64,000 bases of DNA from Colwellia sp. C2M11 (GTDB lineage Bacteria; Pseudomonadota; Gammaproteobacteria; Enterobacterales; Alteromonadaceae): positions 95,875 through 159,874 of the forward strand of contig NZ_JAHKQD010000048.1 of NCBI RefSeq assembly GCF_018860915.1, written 5' to 3'. Position numbers and translations under genes: made by a program. The notes beneath the pieces are model-generated. The model was not told the origin of the DNA, ran no database searches, and saw only the letters and a list, made by a program, of their open reading frames with translations. The stretch's first letter is position 1. The number at the start of each line of letters is the position of its first letter. Below, one piece after another: positions 56,926 through 64,000 of the stretch.

Positions 56926-57810
56926 TCACAAAATGTAGACGAATAGAAAAAGTAGTACCCACACTACGTCAACAAAATGCCAGTACCAACTTGTTGCCTG
57001 AAATGCAAAATGATTTTCAGGTGTAAAATGTCCTTTTAACACTCTAAAGAACATAACAATTAACATAATGCAGCCTAGTGTTACATGTAAACCATGAAAC
57101 CCAGTTAACATGTAAAAGGTATTACCGTAGATCCCACTTGTTAAATACAGTTGCATTTCTTCAGAATAACCATGGGAATACTCTAAAACTTGTAGACTAA
57201 TAAAGGTCAAACCTAAAATAATAGTAAATCCTAACCAAGCTTTTAGCTGTGATCGCTTATTTTTTTCTAGCGCAACATGGGCAAAATGTGCGGTAATGGA
57301 AGAAGTTAATAATAGGATAGTATTAATTAATGGTAATCCATACCATCCCATAGCAGTAGTTTCGGTGCCTCCAGGTGTTTTAATTAATGGCCAACTAGCA
57401 GTAAACTCTGGCCATAAAACAGCCGCTGTTTCCGCATTATTTCCAGCACCATCTAACCACGGTATAGAAAAAGTACGTGCGTATAATAGTGCGCCAAAAA
57501 AGGCAGCGAAGAACATAACCTCAGAAAAAATAAACCAACTCATTCCTTGTCGAAATGAATTATCCATTTGACGACTGTACTTTCCAGCCATCGATTCATT
57601 AATAACATTACTAAACCAGCCAACTACCATATAAATGACTAAAGCAATTCCCGCTAGTAGCAAATAACCACCATAACCACTAACTTCATTTTTAATATCG
57701 GTAACATAATTAGCAGCCCCGACAGCAATCATAAATAATGCAACTGCACCTACAATTGGCCAATGGCTTTGTGATGGTACGTAATAACTTTCATATTCTT
57801 TGGTTGTCAT
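56926..57810 (-). CDS. ctaE: Cytochrome c oxidase subunit III
   Basis: 294 aa, seven TM helices. Signatures include YYVPSQSHWP at the start, SEVMFFAAFFGALLYARTF, and GFHGLHVTLGCIM / HFAFQATSWYWHFVDVVWVLLF at the end. Bears no redox centre; stabilises subunit I and lipid entry. Fourth gene of the structural unit. Confidence 0.97.
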   Translation of the reverse strand: MTTKEYESYYVPSQSHWPIVGAVALFMIAVGAANYVTDIKNEVSGYGGYLLLAGIALVIYMVVGWFSNVINESMAGKYSRQMDNSFRQGMSWFIFSEVMFFAAFFGALLYARTFSIPWLDGAGNNAETAAVLWPEFTASWPLIKTPGGTETTAMGWYGLPLINTILLLTSSITAHFAHVALEKNKRSQLKAWLGFTIILGLTFISLQVLEYSHGYSEEMQLYLTSGIYGNTFYMLTGFHGLHVTLGCIMLIVMFFRVLKGHFTPENHFAFQATSWYWHFVDVVWVLLFLFVYIL

Positions 57811-57857
57811 TTTTATTACCTCTTTTACTCATAATATTTATAAGCGTGATAAATAGT

Positions 57858-58415
57858 TTATGAGTCTTTTTTTTCAGTAATATCATACAAAGTGTATGAT
57901 AATGTCAGGGTGTGAATATCCACAGGCAAATCAATATCAACATAAAACTGTAAACCCATCTCGACTTCTTCACCACTTCTTAATGGTTGCCGCTCAAAAC
58001 AAAAACACTCTATTTTTTGAAAATATCCAGCGGCTAAGCCTGGCGAAACAGAAGGAACAGCTTGCCCTGTAATATCATGATTCGCTTCATTTTTAGCAAA
58101 GAAATTAACGAATTTCATTTCACCTGGGTGTACAGAAATTTCATTAATTATAGGTTCGAATTGCCAAGGAATTCCTTTCGCCATTCGCGTAATAAATTGC
58201 ACCTTTATTGTACGTGACGTATCAATACCATTATCAGAATAAACTACGGCTACATCATTGGTCTTACCGTTTAAGCCCGTAATATCACAAAAAACATCAT
58301 ACAAAGGTACAAGTGCAAACCCGAAACCAAACATAGCAAATACCATGAATACTAACTTTTTAATAACTTTACTGTTATTCGGTTTAACAAGTTTTTGCTC
58401 GGTATTATCGCTCAT
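57858..58415 (-). CDS. ctaG: Cytochrome c oxidase assembly protein CtaG/Cox11
   Basis: 185 aa: one N-terminal TM (about 20-40) and an Ig-like periplasmic domain carrying the copper motif CFCF (KIECFCFERQPL). Delivers copper to the CuB site of subunit I. Lies between coxI and coxIII, separated from coxI by 2 bp. Confidence 0.96.
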   Translation of the reverse strand: MSDNTEQKLVKPNNSKVIKKLVFMVFAMFGFGFALVPLYDVFCDITGLNGKTNDVAVVYSDNGIDTSRTIKVQFITRMAKGIPWQFEPIINEISVHPGEMKFVNFFAKNEANHDITGQAVPSVSPGLAAGYFQKIECFCFERQPLRSGEEVEMGLQFYVDIDLPVDIHTLTLSYTLYDITEKKDS

Positions 58416-58417
58416 AA

Positions 58418-60007
58418 CTAATCCACCTTAGGCGGCGTACTAAAGGTATGATATGGAGCTGGACTTGCCACGGTCCATTCTAATCCCTCAGCCCCATCCC
58501 ATGGTTTAGCTGGGGCCTTATTTCCACCTCGAATACACTTAATAACAACGGCTAAGAAAATCAATTGTGATAAACCAAAAGCAAAACCACCAATGCTGAC
58601 CCATTTATTAAAATCAGCAAATTGCAATGCATAATCCGGAATACGTCTAGGCATGCCAGCTAAACCTAAAAAGTGCATTGGGAAGAAGAGTAGATTGACT
58701 GAAATTAATGAACACCAGAAATGCCATTTAGAAAGGGAGTCGCTATACATATGCCCTGTCCACTTAGGTAACCAAAAATACGCTCCGGCATAAATAGAAA
58801 ATAATGAACCAGTTACAAGTACATAATGAAAATGCGCAACCACAAAGTAAGTATCGTGGTATTGAAAGTCTACGGGAGTTAATGCCAACATTAAGCCAGA
58901 AAACCCCCCAATTGTGAACAAAATCACAAAGGCAATTGAGAACAACATTGGTACCTCAAAAGTCATTGAACCACGCCACATTGTTGCGACCCAGTTAAAT
59001 ACTTTCACACCTGTGGGCACGGCAATCAGCATAGTACAATACATAAAGAACAGCTCACCAAATAAAGGCATACCCGTGGTGAACATATGGTGTGCCCAAA
59101 CAATGAATGACAACAGTGCAATTGAGCCAGTGGCATACACCATAGAGCTATAACCAAATAACTTTTTACGAGCAAAGGCAGGAATGATAGTTGAAACAAT
59201 ACCAAATGCCGGCAAAATCATAATATAAACTTCAGGGTGTCCAAAAAACCAAAAAATATGCTGGAACATTACAGGATCACCGCCCCCAGCAGCATTAAAG
59301 AAGCTAGTTCCGAAATAAGTATCGGTCAACACCATAGTAACAACACCCGCTAACACCGGCATAACAGCAATGAGTAAATAAGCCATTATGAAAAATGTCC
59401 AAACGAATAATGGCATTTTCATGTAAGTCATACCCGGTGCACGCATATTCATAATAGTCACAACAATATTAATTGCGCCCATAATTGAAGATACCCCCAT
59501 AATATGAACAGCAAAAACAAAAAATGCCGTGCTACCATTTGAATATGTTGTCGATAAAGGCGCATAAAATGTCCAACCAAAATTTGGCGCACCGCTTTCC
59601 ATAAAAAATGAACTAAGCAGAATGGCAAATGCAAAAGGAAGAATCCAAAAACTCCAGTTATTCATTCGCGGTAATGCCATATCCGGCGCACCAATCATCA
59701 TGGGCAACATCCAGTTAGCAAAACCGGTAAATGCTGGCATTATGGCACCAAAAACCATTATAAGACCATGAACAGTAGTTAACTGATTAAAAAAGTCTGG
59801 CTCTACTATTTGTAAACCTGGCTGAAATAATTCAGCACGGATCACCATAGCTAAAGCACCGCCAGTTAATAACATGATAAAAGAAAACCATAAGTAGAGA
59901 GTCCCTATATCTTTATGGTTTGTTGTATATAACCATCGCTTAATACCTTTCATTTTATGATCATGATGTGCATCATCAAGCGATTCATCTATTGTATGTG
60001 TCGTCAT
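58418..60007 (-). CDS. ctaD: Cytochrome c oxidase subunit I
   Basis: 529 aa with 12 TM helices. Heme/copper ligands: His in TTVHGLIM, the CuB histidine-tyrosine pair in GHPEVY, WAHHMFTTG, and HFHYVLV. It catalyses oxygen reduction and proton pumping. Follows coxII by 3 bp. Confidence 0.98.
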   Translation of the reverse strand: MTTHTIDESLDDAHHDHKMKGIKRWLYTTNHKDIGTLYLWFSFIMLLTGGALAMVIRAELFQPGLQIVEPDFFNQLTTVHGLIMVFGAIMPAFTGFANWMLPMMIGAPDMALPRMNNWSFWILPFAFAILLSSFFMESGAPNFGWTFYAPLSTTYSNGSTAFFVFAVHIMGVSSIMGAINIVVTIMNMRAPGMTYMKMPLFVWTFFIMAYLLIAVMPVLAGVVTMVLTDTYFGTSFFNAAGGGDPVMFQHIFWFFGHPEVYIMILPAFGIVSTIIPAFARKKLFGYSSMVYATGSIALLSFIVWAHHMFTTGMPLFGELFFMYCTMLIAVPTGVKVFNWVATMWRGSMTFEVPMLFSIAFVILFTIGGFSGLMLALTPVDFQYHDTYFVVAHFHYVLVTGSLFSIYAGAYFWLPKWTGHMYSDSLSKWHFWCSLISVNLLFFPMHFLGLAGMPRRIPDYALQFADFNKWVSIGGFAFGLSQLIFLAVVIKCIRGGNKAPAKPWDGAEGLEWTVASPAPYHTFSTPPKVD

Positions 60008-60010
60008 CTC

Positions 60011-61174
60011 TTACTCCTCGCTTACCGCTTTAACATCTGAGCTTTGTACTAAATCACCGGTTTCATTACCCCAAGCATTACGCTCGAATGTAGTAACCGC
60101 GGCGATTTCTTTTAAACTGAGTTGTTTCCCAAACGGAGGCATCATACCCTTGCCGTTAATGACTAAAGTTAAATGCTCTTCAATAGAGCCTTGAGTGGCA
60201 ATAGCACTCCCTTTAAGTGCAGGAAATGTAGGAGGTAAGCCCAATCCTGTAGGCTGATGACATGCAGCACAATGAGCAAGATATACGGTTTCGCCAAGCT
60301 GCATTAGTTCTGCTTTACTCATAGAAGAGCTTAATGATGCCTTCTCTGCATTTTCAGCTTGAGCAGTCAATGCGTGTTGTTCATCCAACCACTTATCATA
60401 GTCTTCGCTAGATTTTACTTCGACTACAATCGGCATAAAGCCATGATCTTTGCCGCAAAGCTCAGCACATTGACCGCGATAAACTCCAGGCTCATCAACA
60501 TTTGTCCAAGCTTCATTTATAAAGCCAGGATTAGCATCTTGTTTAACAGCAAAAGCAGGAACCCACCAAGAATGAATAACATCATCAGAAGTAATTAAAA
60601 AGCGGACTTTTTTATTAGCAGGAATAACTAAAGGCTTGTCCACTTCAAGTAAGTAATCTTCTCCTTTTAGAGCACCATTACCACTAAAGCTACCGTCCTG
60701 ATTTTCATACTGCTCGCGCGGGGTAGACAATACCGAGTAATATTCAATATTTTGATCAAAATATTTATAATGCCACTTCCACTGCGAGCCTGTAACTTGA
60801 ATAGTGACATCGGAGTTATCATTATTTTCCATGTCAATTAAGGTACTAGTTGCCGGAACGGCCATTGCGATAAGAATAACGACAGGAATTGCCGTCCAGA
60901 GTATTTCTACTTTAGTGCTTTCATGAAAGTCAGCTGCTTTTGCTCCTTTTGATTTACGATGGAAGATCATAGACCAAAACATCGCTCCAAAAACAACAAC
61001 CCCAATACCAGTACATATGTAGAGTGCTAGCATATGTAAATCATACACCTCCCTACTAACTGCCGTTACGCCTTTAGTCAAATTTAACTGTGAATCTGAC
61101 CAAGCTGAACTGGAAAATAAGCTTAAACAAACAAGACAAATTTCCATCCACCAACGTTGATTACTTCTATTCAC
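60011..61174 (-). CDS. ctaC: Cytochrome c oxidase subunit II with fused cytochrome c domain (caa3-type)
   Basis: 387 aa. Signal peptide (about 1-26), two TM helices (about 48-70 and 93-112), CuA domain with CAELCGKDHGFM, and a C-terminal c-type heme domain with CAACH and the axial Met region KGMMPPFG. The fused heme group makes it a caa3-type oxidase. GTG start preceded by GGGGAGAGG four bases before the start. First gene of the minus-strand oxidase operon. Confidence 0.95.
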   Translation of the reverse strand: MNRSNQRWWMEICLVCLSLFSSSAWSDSQLNLTKGVTAVSREVYDLHMLALYICTGIGVVVFGAMFWSMIFHRKSKGAKAADFHESTKVEILWTAIPVVILIAMAVPATSTLIDMENNDNSDVTIQVTGSQWKWHYKYFDQNIEYYSVLSTPREQYENQDGSFSGNGALKGEDYLLEVDKPLVIPANKKVRFLITSDDVIHSWWVPAFAVKQDANPGFINEAWTNVDEPGVYRGQCAELCGKDHGFMPIVVEVKSSEDYDKWLDEQHALTAQAENAEKASLSSSMSKAELMQLGETVYLAHCAACHQPTGLGLPPTFPALKGSAIATQGSIEEHLTLVINGKGMMPPFGKQLSLKEIAAVTTFERNAWGNETGDLVQSSDVKAVSEE

Positions 61175-61203
61175 TCAACCTCTCCCCTATCAATATTTAC
61201 TTC

Positions 61204-61243
61204 GTTTTAAATAAAATCGGTGTAATAATTCACCGTTTAAAAC
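61204..61243 (-). repeat. Bipartite hairpin in the coxII leader
   Basis: GTTTTAAA ... TTTAAAAC outer arms and CGGTG ... CACCG inner arms, with a 6-nt bulge on one side, 30-70 nt upstream of the coxII GTG. It may be an mRNA leader structure or regulator site; no known match. Confidence 0.45.
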
Positions 61244-61876
61244 AACATATAAAAATAGAAAACAGAAAAGCAGCAATGTACATCAAAAATCATTTAACTG
61301 ATGATCTGTTAATTTAGTTATTATTATTTTCTAATTAAGCACTTAATTTGAAATTTATTAAATTAACTGACGTGATATGACTAACTCAAATGACATAAGC
61401 GTAAATATTTAAGTTTAGCTATCGAATTAGCGCATTGACGTCTTTTTTATTCTTATTCAGTTTTTTGCTAGTTATAGCAATCTCACTAGCTATGTGATCA
61501 TTTCTACTTGCTAAAATCACCAACTACATCATTATTTATTTAATAATTAGAACAACTAGTTATTGAAATAAATGCCTTGTATTTGGCTGTTTTTTCTACG
61601 TATAAAATTGTTCACTTAATTAATGAAACTGGTATTAATTTGTTCGATTCACCTTCTAGAATCGCTCAAAACTTAACCTAGGTCAAATTATAATTTAGAT
61701 AAAAGCTAATATAATCAATAGAGTAACTACTCTAAGCTGTCTCTATAGCATGACTGGTATAGTCTAGGGGAATTTTGGCTATTGATATAATCAATAATTA
61801 TTAATTGATTATTTAACAACCAAATTTGAGAGGTTTTTATTTAATAAAATAAAGCTAGTGAATATAACTAATAAAA

Positions 61877-61902
61877 ATTGTCACTAAGGTATAGCAACAA
61901 TT
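61877..61902 (-). terminator. Weak lexA terminator
   Basis: AATTGT / ACAATT stem on the minus strand followed by TTTTATTAG, about 20 bp after the lexA stop. Confidence 0.4.
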
Positions 61903-61923
61903 AAAAAATATAAAAAAGAAAAC

Positions 61924-62556
61924 TTACATCCAATTGCCGTTACGAATAATACCAACAGCAAGCCCTTCAATGTAGAAATCTTGAGAGCTAAGATCTACCT
62001 TGATAGGTTCAAAATCTTCATTTTCAGCTTGTAAATAGACGATATTACCATCACGTTTGAAGCGTTTTACTGTCACTTCATTTTCTACTCTAGCAACAAT
62101 CACTTGACCATTTTGCACGTCAGTTGTTTGATGTACTGCTAATAGATCACCATCTAAAATACCAATATTTTTCATGCTTTCACCATTTACTCGTAACAAG
62201 TAATTAGCCACGGGGTGGAATAAACTACCACTCATTTGATAATGCTCTTCAACATGCTCTTCGGCTAAAATTGGCTCACCTGCAGCTACTCTACCAATAA
62301 GAGGAAGACCTTCTTCTTCAATAAACTGCTCAGATAACCGTATGCCACGAGATGTTCCTGGCAACATTTCAATATAACCTTTTTTTGCTAATGCTTTTAA
62401 ATGTTCTTCTGCTGCATTGGCAGATTTAAAACCAAAAAAACTCGCTATTTCGGCTCTAGTAGGTGGCATTCCAGTTTCTTGAATTTTATCTTTAATCAAG
62501 TCAAATATTTGTTGTTGACGATTAGTTAACGGCTTTAATTCATTTGTTGCTAGCAT
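61924..62556 (-). CDS. lexA: SOS repressor LexA
   Basis: 210 aa. Winged-helix domain (about 7-75: [41 protein letters not shown]) and a LexA/S24 self-cleavage domain with the scissile A92-G93 in RVAAGEPI, Ser127 in NGESMK and Lys164 in EVTVKRF. I chose the ATG at 62556, preceded by AAAGGAAAA; an upstream in-frame start at 62604 would overlap the LexA box. RecA* stimulates the self-cleavage. Confidence 0.96.
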   Translation of the reverse strand: MLATNELKPLTNRQQQIFDLIKDKIQETGMPPTRAEIASFFGFKSANAAEEHLKALAKKGYIEMLPGTSRGIRLSEQFIEEEGLPLIGRVAAGEPILAEEHVEEHYQMSGSLFHPVANYLLRVNGESMKNIGILDGDLLAVHQTTDVQNGQVIVARVENEVTVKRFKRDGNIVYLQAENEDFEPIKVDLSSQDFYIEGLAVGIIRNGNWM

Positions 62557-62581
62557 TAGCTTTTCCTTTCTAGGTAAAGAC

Positions 62582-62597
62582 CTGTATTTATTCACAA
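62582..62597. promoter_or_regulatory. LexA box 2 (imperfect)
   Basis: CTGTATTTATTCACAA; CTGT-N8-ACAA, one base off the consensus ACAG. It directly abuts box 1 on the side nearer the lexA start. Confidence 0.55.
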
Positions 62598-62613
62598 CTG
62601 TCATTATATACAG
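62598..62613. promoter_or_regulatory. LexA box 1
   Basis: CTGTCATTATATACAG, a full match to CTGT-N8-ACAG, 42 bp upstream of the lexA start. Implies autoregulation, as in E. coli. Confidence 0.82.
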
Positions 62614-62751
62614 CCAACTAATAAACGCAAGGGGTTACTAAGAACCTTAGGATCATATTCTTAGAATATGGACTTAAAATTATCAATATAATTAAGGTGA
62701 TAGGAGAATGAATCAGTTTAAAACCTGATCATTTACTTTAATGAACAGGCT

Positions 62752-62785
62752 TGATAAATACACATGCGTATTTATCAGTTTTATT
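62752..62785. repeat. Hairpin with T-rich 3' flank on the plus strand
   Basis: TGATAAATAC, loop ACATGC, GTATTTATCA, followed by GTTTTATTT. It has a terminator shape for plus-strand transcription, but no plus-strand gene leads to it; its role is unclear. It lies in the lexA upstream region (62614-62890), which otherwise shows only the dyad CATATTC/GAATATG at 62654-62670. Confidence 0.45.
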
Positions 62786-62890
62786 TGAACAAAATAATTT
62801 TGGGAAAGCAGAAAACAAGTTAATCAATATTAATTGAGTGCCAATCCAGAAGAGAATGCGAGTAAGCATTTGATCTACAAAAATAAAAGA

Positions 62891-62923
62891 TAGTGGCTCT
62901 CTTAATTATAAAGTGAGCCACTA
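62891..62923 (-). terminator. Probable original gsp operon terminator
   Basis: TAGTGGCTC / GAGCCACTA arms, with an inner CTT/AAG continuation, followed on the minus strand by TCTTTTATTTTTG. It lies 7 bp beyond the stop of the duplicated gspN fragment, so it fits as the terminator of gspN before the repeat array was inserted. Confidence 0.75.
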
Positions 62924-62929
62924 ATCAAA

Positions 62930-62984
62930 CTAAAAAACTAAACGGTAGCGACCACGGCTATCAGGCGTACCTAAAAAGGTAAGG
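62930..62984 (-). pseudogene. Duplicated 3' end of gspN
   Basis: About 55 bp nearly identical to the end of gspN at 63470-63525, still reading FLGTPDSRGRYRLVF then stop. It differs from the intact copy by four substitutions, all synonymous, and one missing T in a T-run that breaks the frame. It has no start and is not a gene. Confidence 0.85.
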
Positions 62985-62997
62985 AATGACGACGAAT

Positions 62998-63463
62998 GTC
63001 GCCTGTTCTTATTAGGCGAATAAATTCGCCCCTACGGTGATGTCGAACACCTTCGCCTAACAATGTTTTTTGTTAAGGCGTATGTAGGGTGAATGTAGGG
63101 CGTATGTAGGGGCGACTTCAGTCGCCTGTTCTTATTAGGCGAATAAATTCGCCCCTACGGTGATGTCGATCACCTTCGCCTAACAATGTTTTTTGTTAAG
63201 GCGTATGTAGGGTGAATGTAGGGCGTATGTAGGGGCGACTTCAGTCGCCTGTTCTTATTAGGCGAATAAATTCGCCTCTACGGTGATGTCGAGCACCTTC
63301 GCCTAACAATGTTTTTTGTTAGGTCGTATGCAGGGTGAATGTAGGGCGTATGTAGGGGTGACTTCAGTCGCCTGTTCTTATTAGGCGAATAAATTCGTCC
63401 CTACGGTGATGTCGGTCACCTTCGTCTAACAATGTTCTTTGTTAAGGCGTATGTAGGGTGATT
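62998..63463. repeat. 123-bp tandem repeat array (3.8 copies)
   Basis: Units begin at 62998, 63121, 63244 and 63367, an exact 123-bp period; the last is incomplete. Each contains several short palindromes: GGCGAATAAATTCGCC, GGCGACTTCAGTCGCC, GGTGATGTCGATCACC and GCCTAACAA with TTGTTAAGGC, plus repeated GTAGGG. Copies differ by few point changes, suggesting recent expansion. Non-coding. Confidence 0.93.
63106..63158. repeat. REPIN-like doublet inside the array
   Basis: GTAGGGGCGA...TCGCC at the left and its inverted partner GGCGA...TCGCCCCTAC at the right, 11 bp apart. Two REP-like hairpins, each bounded by GTAG, in inverse orientation, the layout of a REPIN. Same structure at 63229-63281 and 63352-63404; the left-most copy (62983-63035) has a degenerate left half. 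Confidence 0.72.
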
Positions 63464-63469
63464 AGCCAA

Positions 63470-64000
63470 CTAAAAAACTAAACGATAACGACCACGGCTA
63501 TCAGGTGTGCCTAAAAAAGGTAAGGCGTCATTAAGGGCGCTTGGAAACTTAGGGCCCGGCTTTAAATAACCTTTGCCAGAGGCTTTACCATTTTGACCAA
63601 CAGATGCGGTAAAGGTTAAGCCTAAATCATTTTTTGGTGACATAACCAAAGTTAATACGCCGTTCGCGCAGCTAATGTCTGCGTTGAGTTGACCTAATGG
63701 CACTGTTTTATCTAAAGCGGTTATGCCTGCTTTCGACCATGCACCATTACCTGTTGCACTAATACATTGGTTGTTTTTAGTGAGGTCAATTTCTGCTGCA
63801 GATACCGTTAATTCAACATCACCTTGCGCTAGCATAGGTAAAGGCAGTGGTAACTGCTGTGCTACTTCGTTAGCACTTACTAGCAAGTTAAGATTGGTTA
63901 GAGTGGCTTTTTCTGAGGAAAGCGCTAAGTCAAACTTGCCTTCAGGACCCGCTTTAAATGGGTCACCAAAAGTAATGGCAAGTTTAGGCGTTAAGCTTAA
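63470..64000 (-). CDS. gspN: Type II secretion system protein N (partial)
   Basis: C-terminal part of GspN; the frame stays open through the window edge, so the 5' end is outside. Readable residues include LTPKLAITFGDPFKAGPEGKFD, the GKGYLKPGPKFPSALNDALPFLGTPDSRGRYRLVF terminus in sections, and VELTVSAAEIDL. GspN is an inner-membrane accessory of the type II secretion machine, usually the last gene of the gsp operon, which fits its position beside a terminator. The repeat array begins 7 bp beyond its stop. Confidence 0.85.
   Translation of the reverse strand, partial: LSLTPKLAITFGDPFKAGPEGKFDLALSSEKATLTNLNLLVSANEVAQQLPLPLPMLAQGDVELTVSAAEIDLTKNNQCISATGNGAWSKAGITALDKTVPLGQLNADISCANGVLTLVMSPKNDLGLTFTASVGQNGKASGKGYLKPGPKFPSALNDALPFLGTPDSRGRYRLVF

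Larger units (their letters stand above)
61175..61923. other. Long intergenic region upstream of the oxidase operon
   Basis: 749 AT-rich bp between coxII and lexA, both on the minus strand. The coxII leader contains a bipartite inverted repeat at 61204-61243. TAGAGTA/TACTCTA (61719-61734) forms a short dyad. A weak lexA terminator lies at the far end (61877-61902). No protein with typical codon use was recognised; one 75-codon frame on the plus strand overlaps coxII and is not credible. Confidence 0.55.

Noticed and set aside
61090..61317. 75-codon plus-strand frame over the start of coxII
   Set aside because: It overlaps coxII antisense, has no ribosome site and its composition is that of AT-rich non-coding DNA.
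61781..61795. ATTGATATAATCAAT as an FNR/Anr box upstream of the oxidase operon
   Set aside because: The half-sites TTGAT and ATCAA are separated by 3 bp instead of the 4 bp of the FNR consensus, and it lies over 600 bp from coxII.
62998..63463. CRISPR array
   Set aside because: The 123-bp period is uniform and the whole unit is repeated; there are no unique spacers.

Overview
The window is an AT-rich gammaproteobacterial chromosome segment. Gene content and order (queG / orn / rsgA / psd; bioH-comF-nfuA; a caa3-type cytochrome oxidase operon; lexA; gspN) point to a marine Alteromonadales of the Colwellia/Thalassotalea type. The genus is an inference from gene order and protein style only. 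No rRNA, tRNA, CRISPR array, prophage or intact insertion sequence was seen.

Layout. 1-7.6 kb: housekeeping block (queG, a large degenerate hybrid kinase, orn, rsgA, psd). 7.6-15.5 kb: envelope-stress block (BlaI-type repressor, M56 peptidase/TonB-C fusion, CpxP-like protein, CpxR, CpxA, DUF748 protein). 15.6-18.7 kb: beta-propeller diguanylate cyclase. 18.7-27.9 kb: the most interesting block. A BaeSR/OmpR-type two-component system is followed by an EF-hand protein plus acidic partner, then a CotH-like lipoprotein, a VTC-domain protein, a DUF4956 membrane protein and an OprP/O-like porin. The three promoters in this block share a 16-bp direct-repeat motif at a fixed distance from a -10-like hexamer. 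27.9-36.5 kb: SNF2/SWIM helicase, a Fur-box-preceded TonB receptor with a PepSY membrane protein, a YcnI-like protein and a small lipoprotein. 36.6-51.5 kb: yicC, ppc, a thioredoxin-fold protein, a chemoreceptor, rph-pyrE, a SprA-like putative metalloprotease, bioH, comF, an M14 peptidase, nfuA and small membrane proteins. 51.5-61.2 kb: a polysaccharide deacetylase, then the cytochrome c oxidase structural and assembly genes on the minus strand (coxII, coxI, cox11, coxIII, SURF1, a SCO-like protein, ctaA, ctaB, SCO1). 61.2-64 kb: lexA with two abutting LexA boxes, a 123-bp tandem array of REPIN-like units, and the 3' part of gspN running off the window.

How parts work together. The Cpx system keeps the classical divergent cpxP / cpxRA arrangement with a CpxR-type box between them. 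The 18.7-27.9 kb block looks like one regulon, with a proline-rich periplasmic sensor, calcium-binding motifs, a secreted CotH kinase-like protein, polyphosphate-polymerase-like machinery and a phosphate-porin-like channel; its function is not established by sequence. The oxidase block is a complete structural and maturation set. At the right end a repeat array has separated gspN from its probable original terminator, leaving a duplicated gspN 3' end behind.
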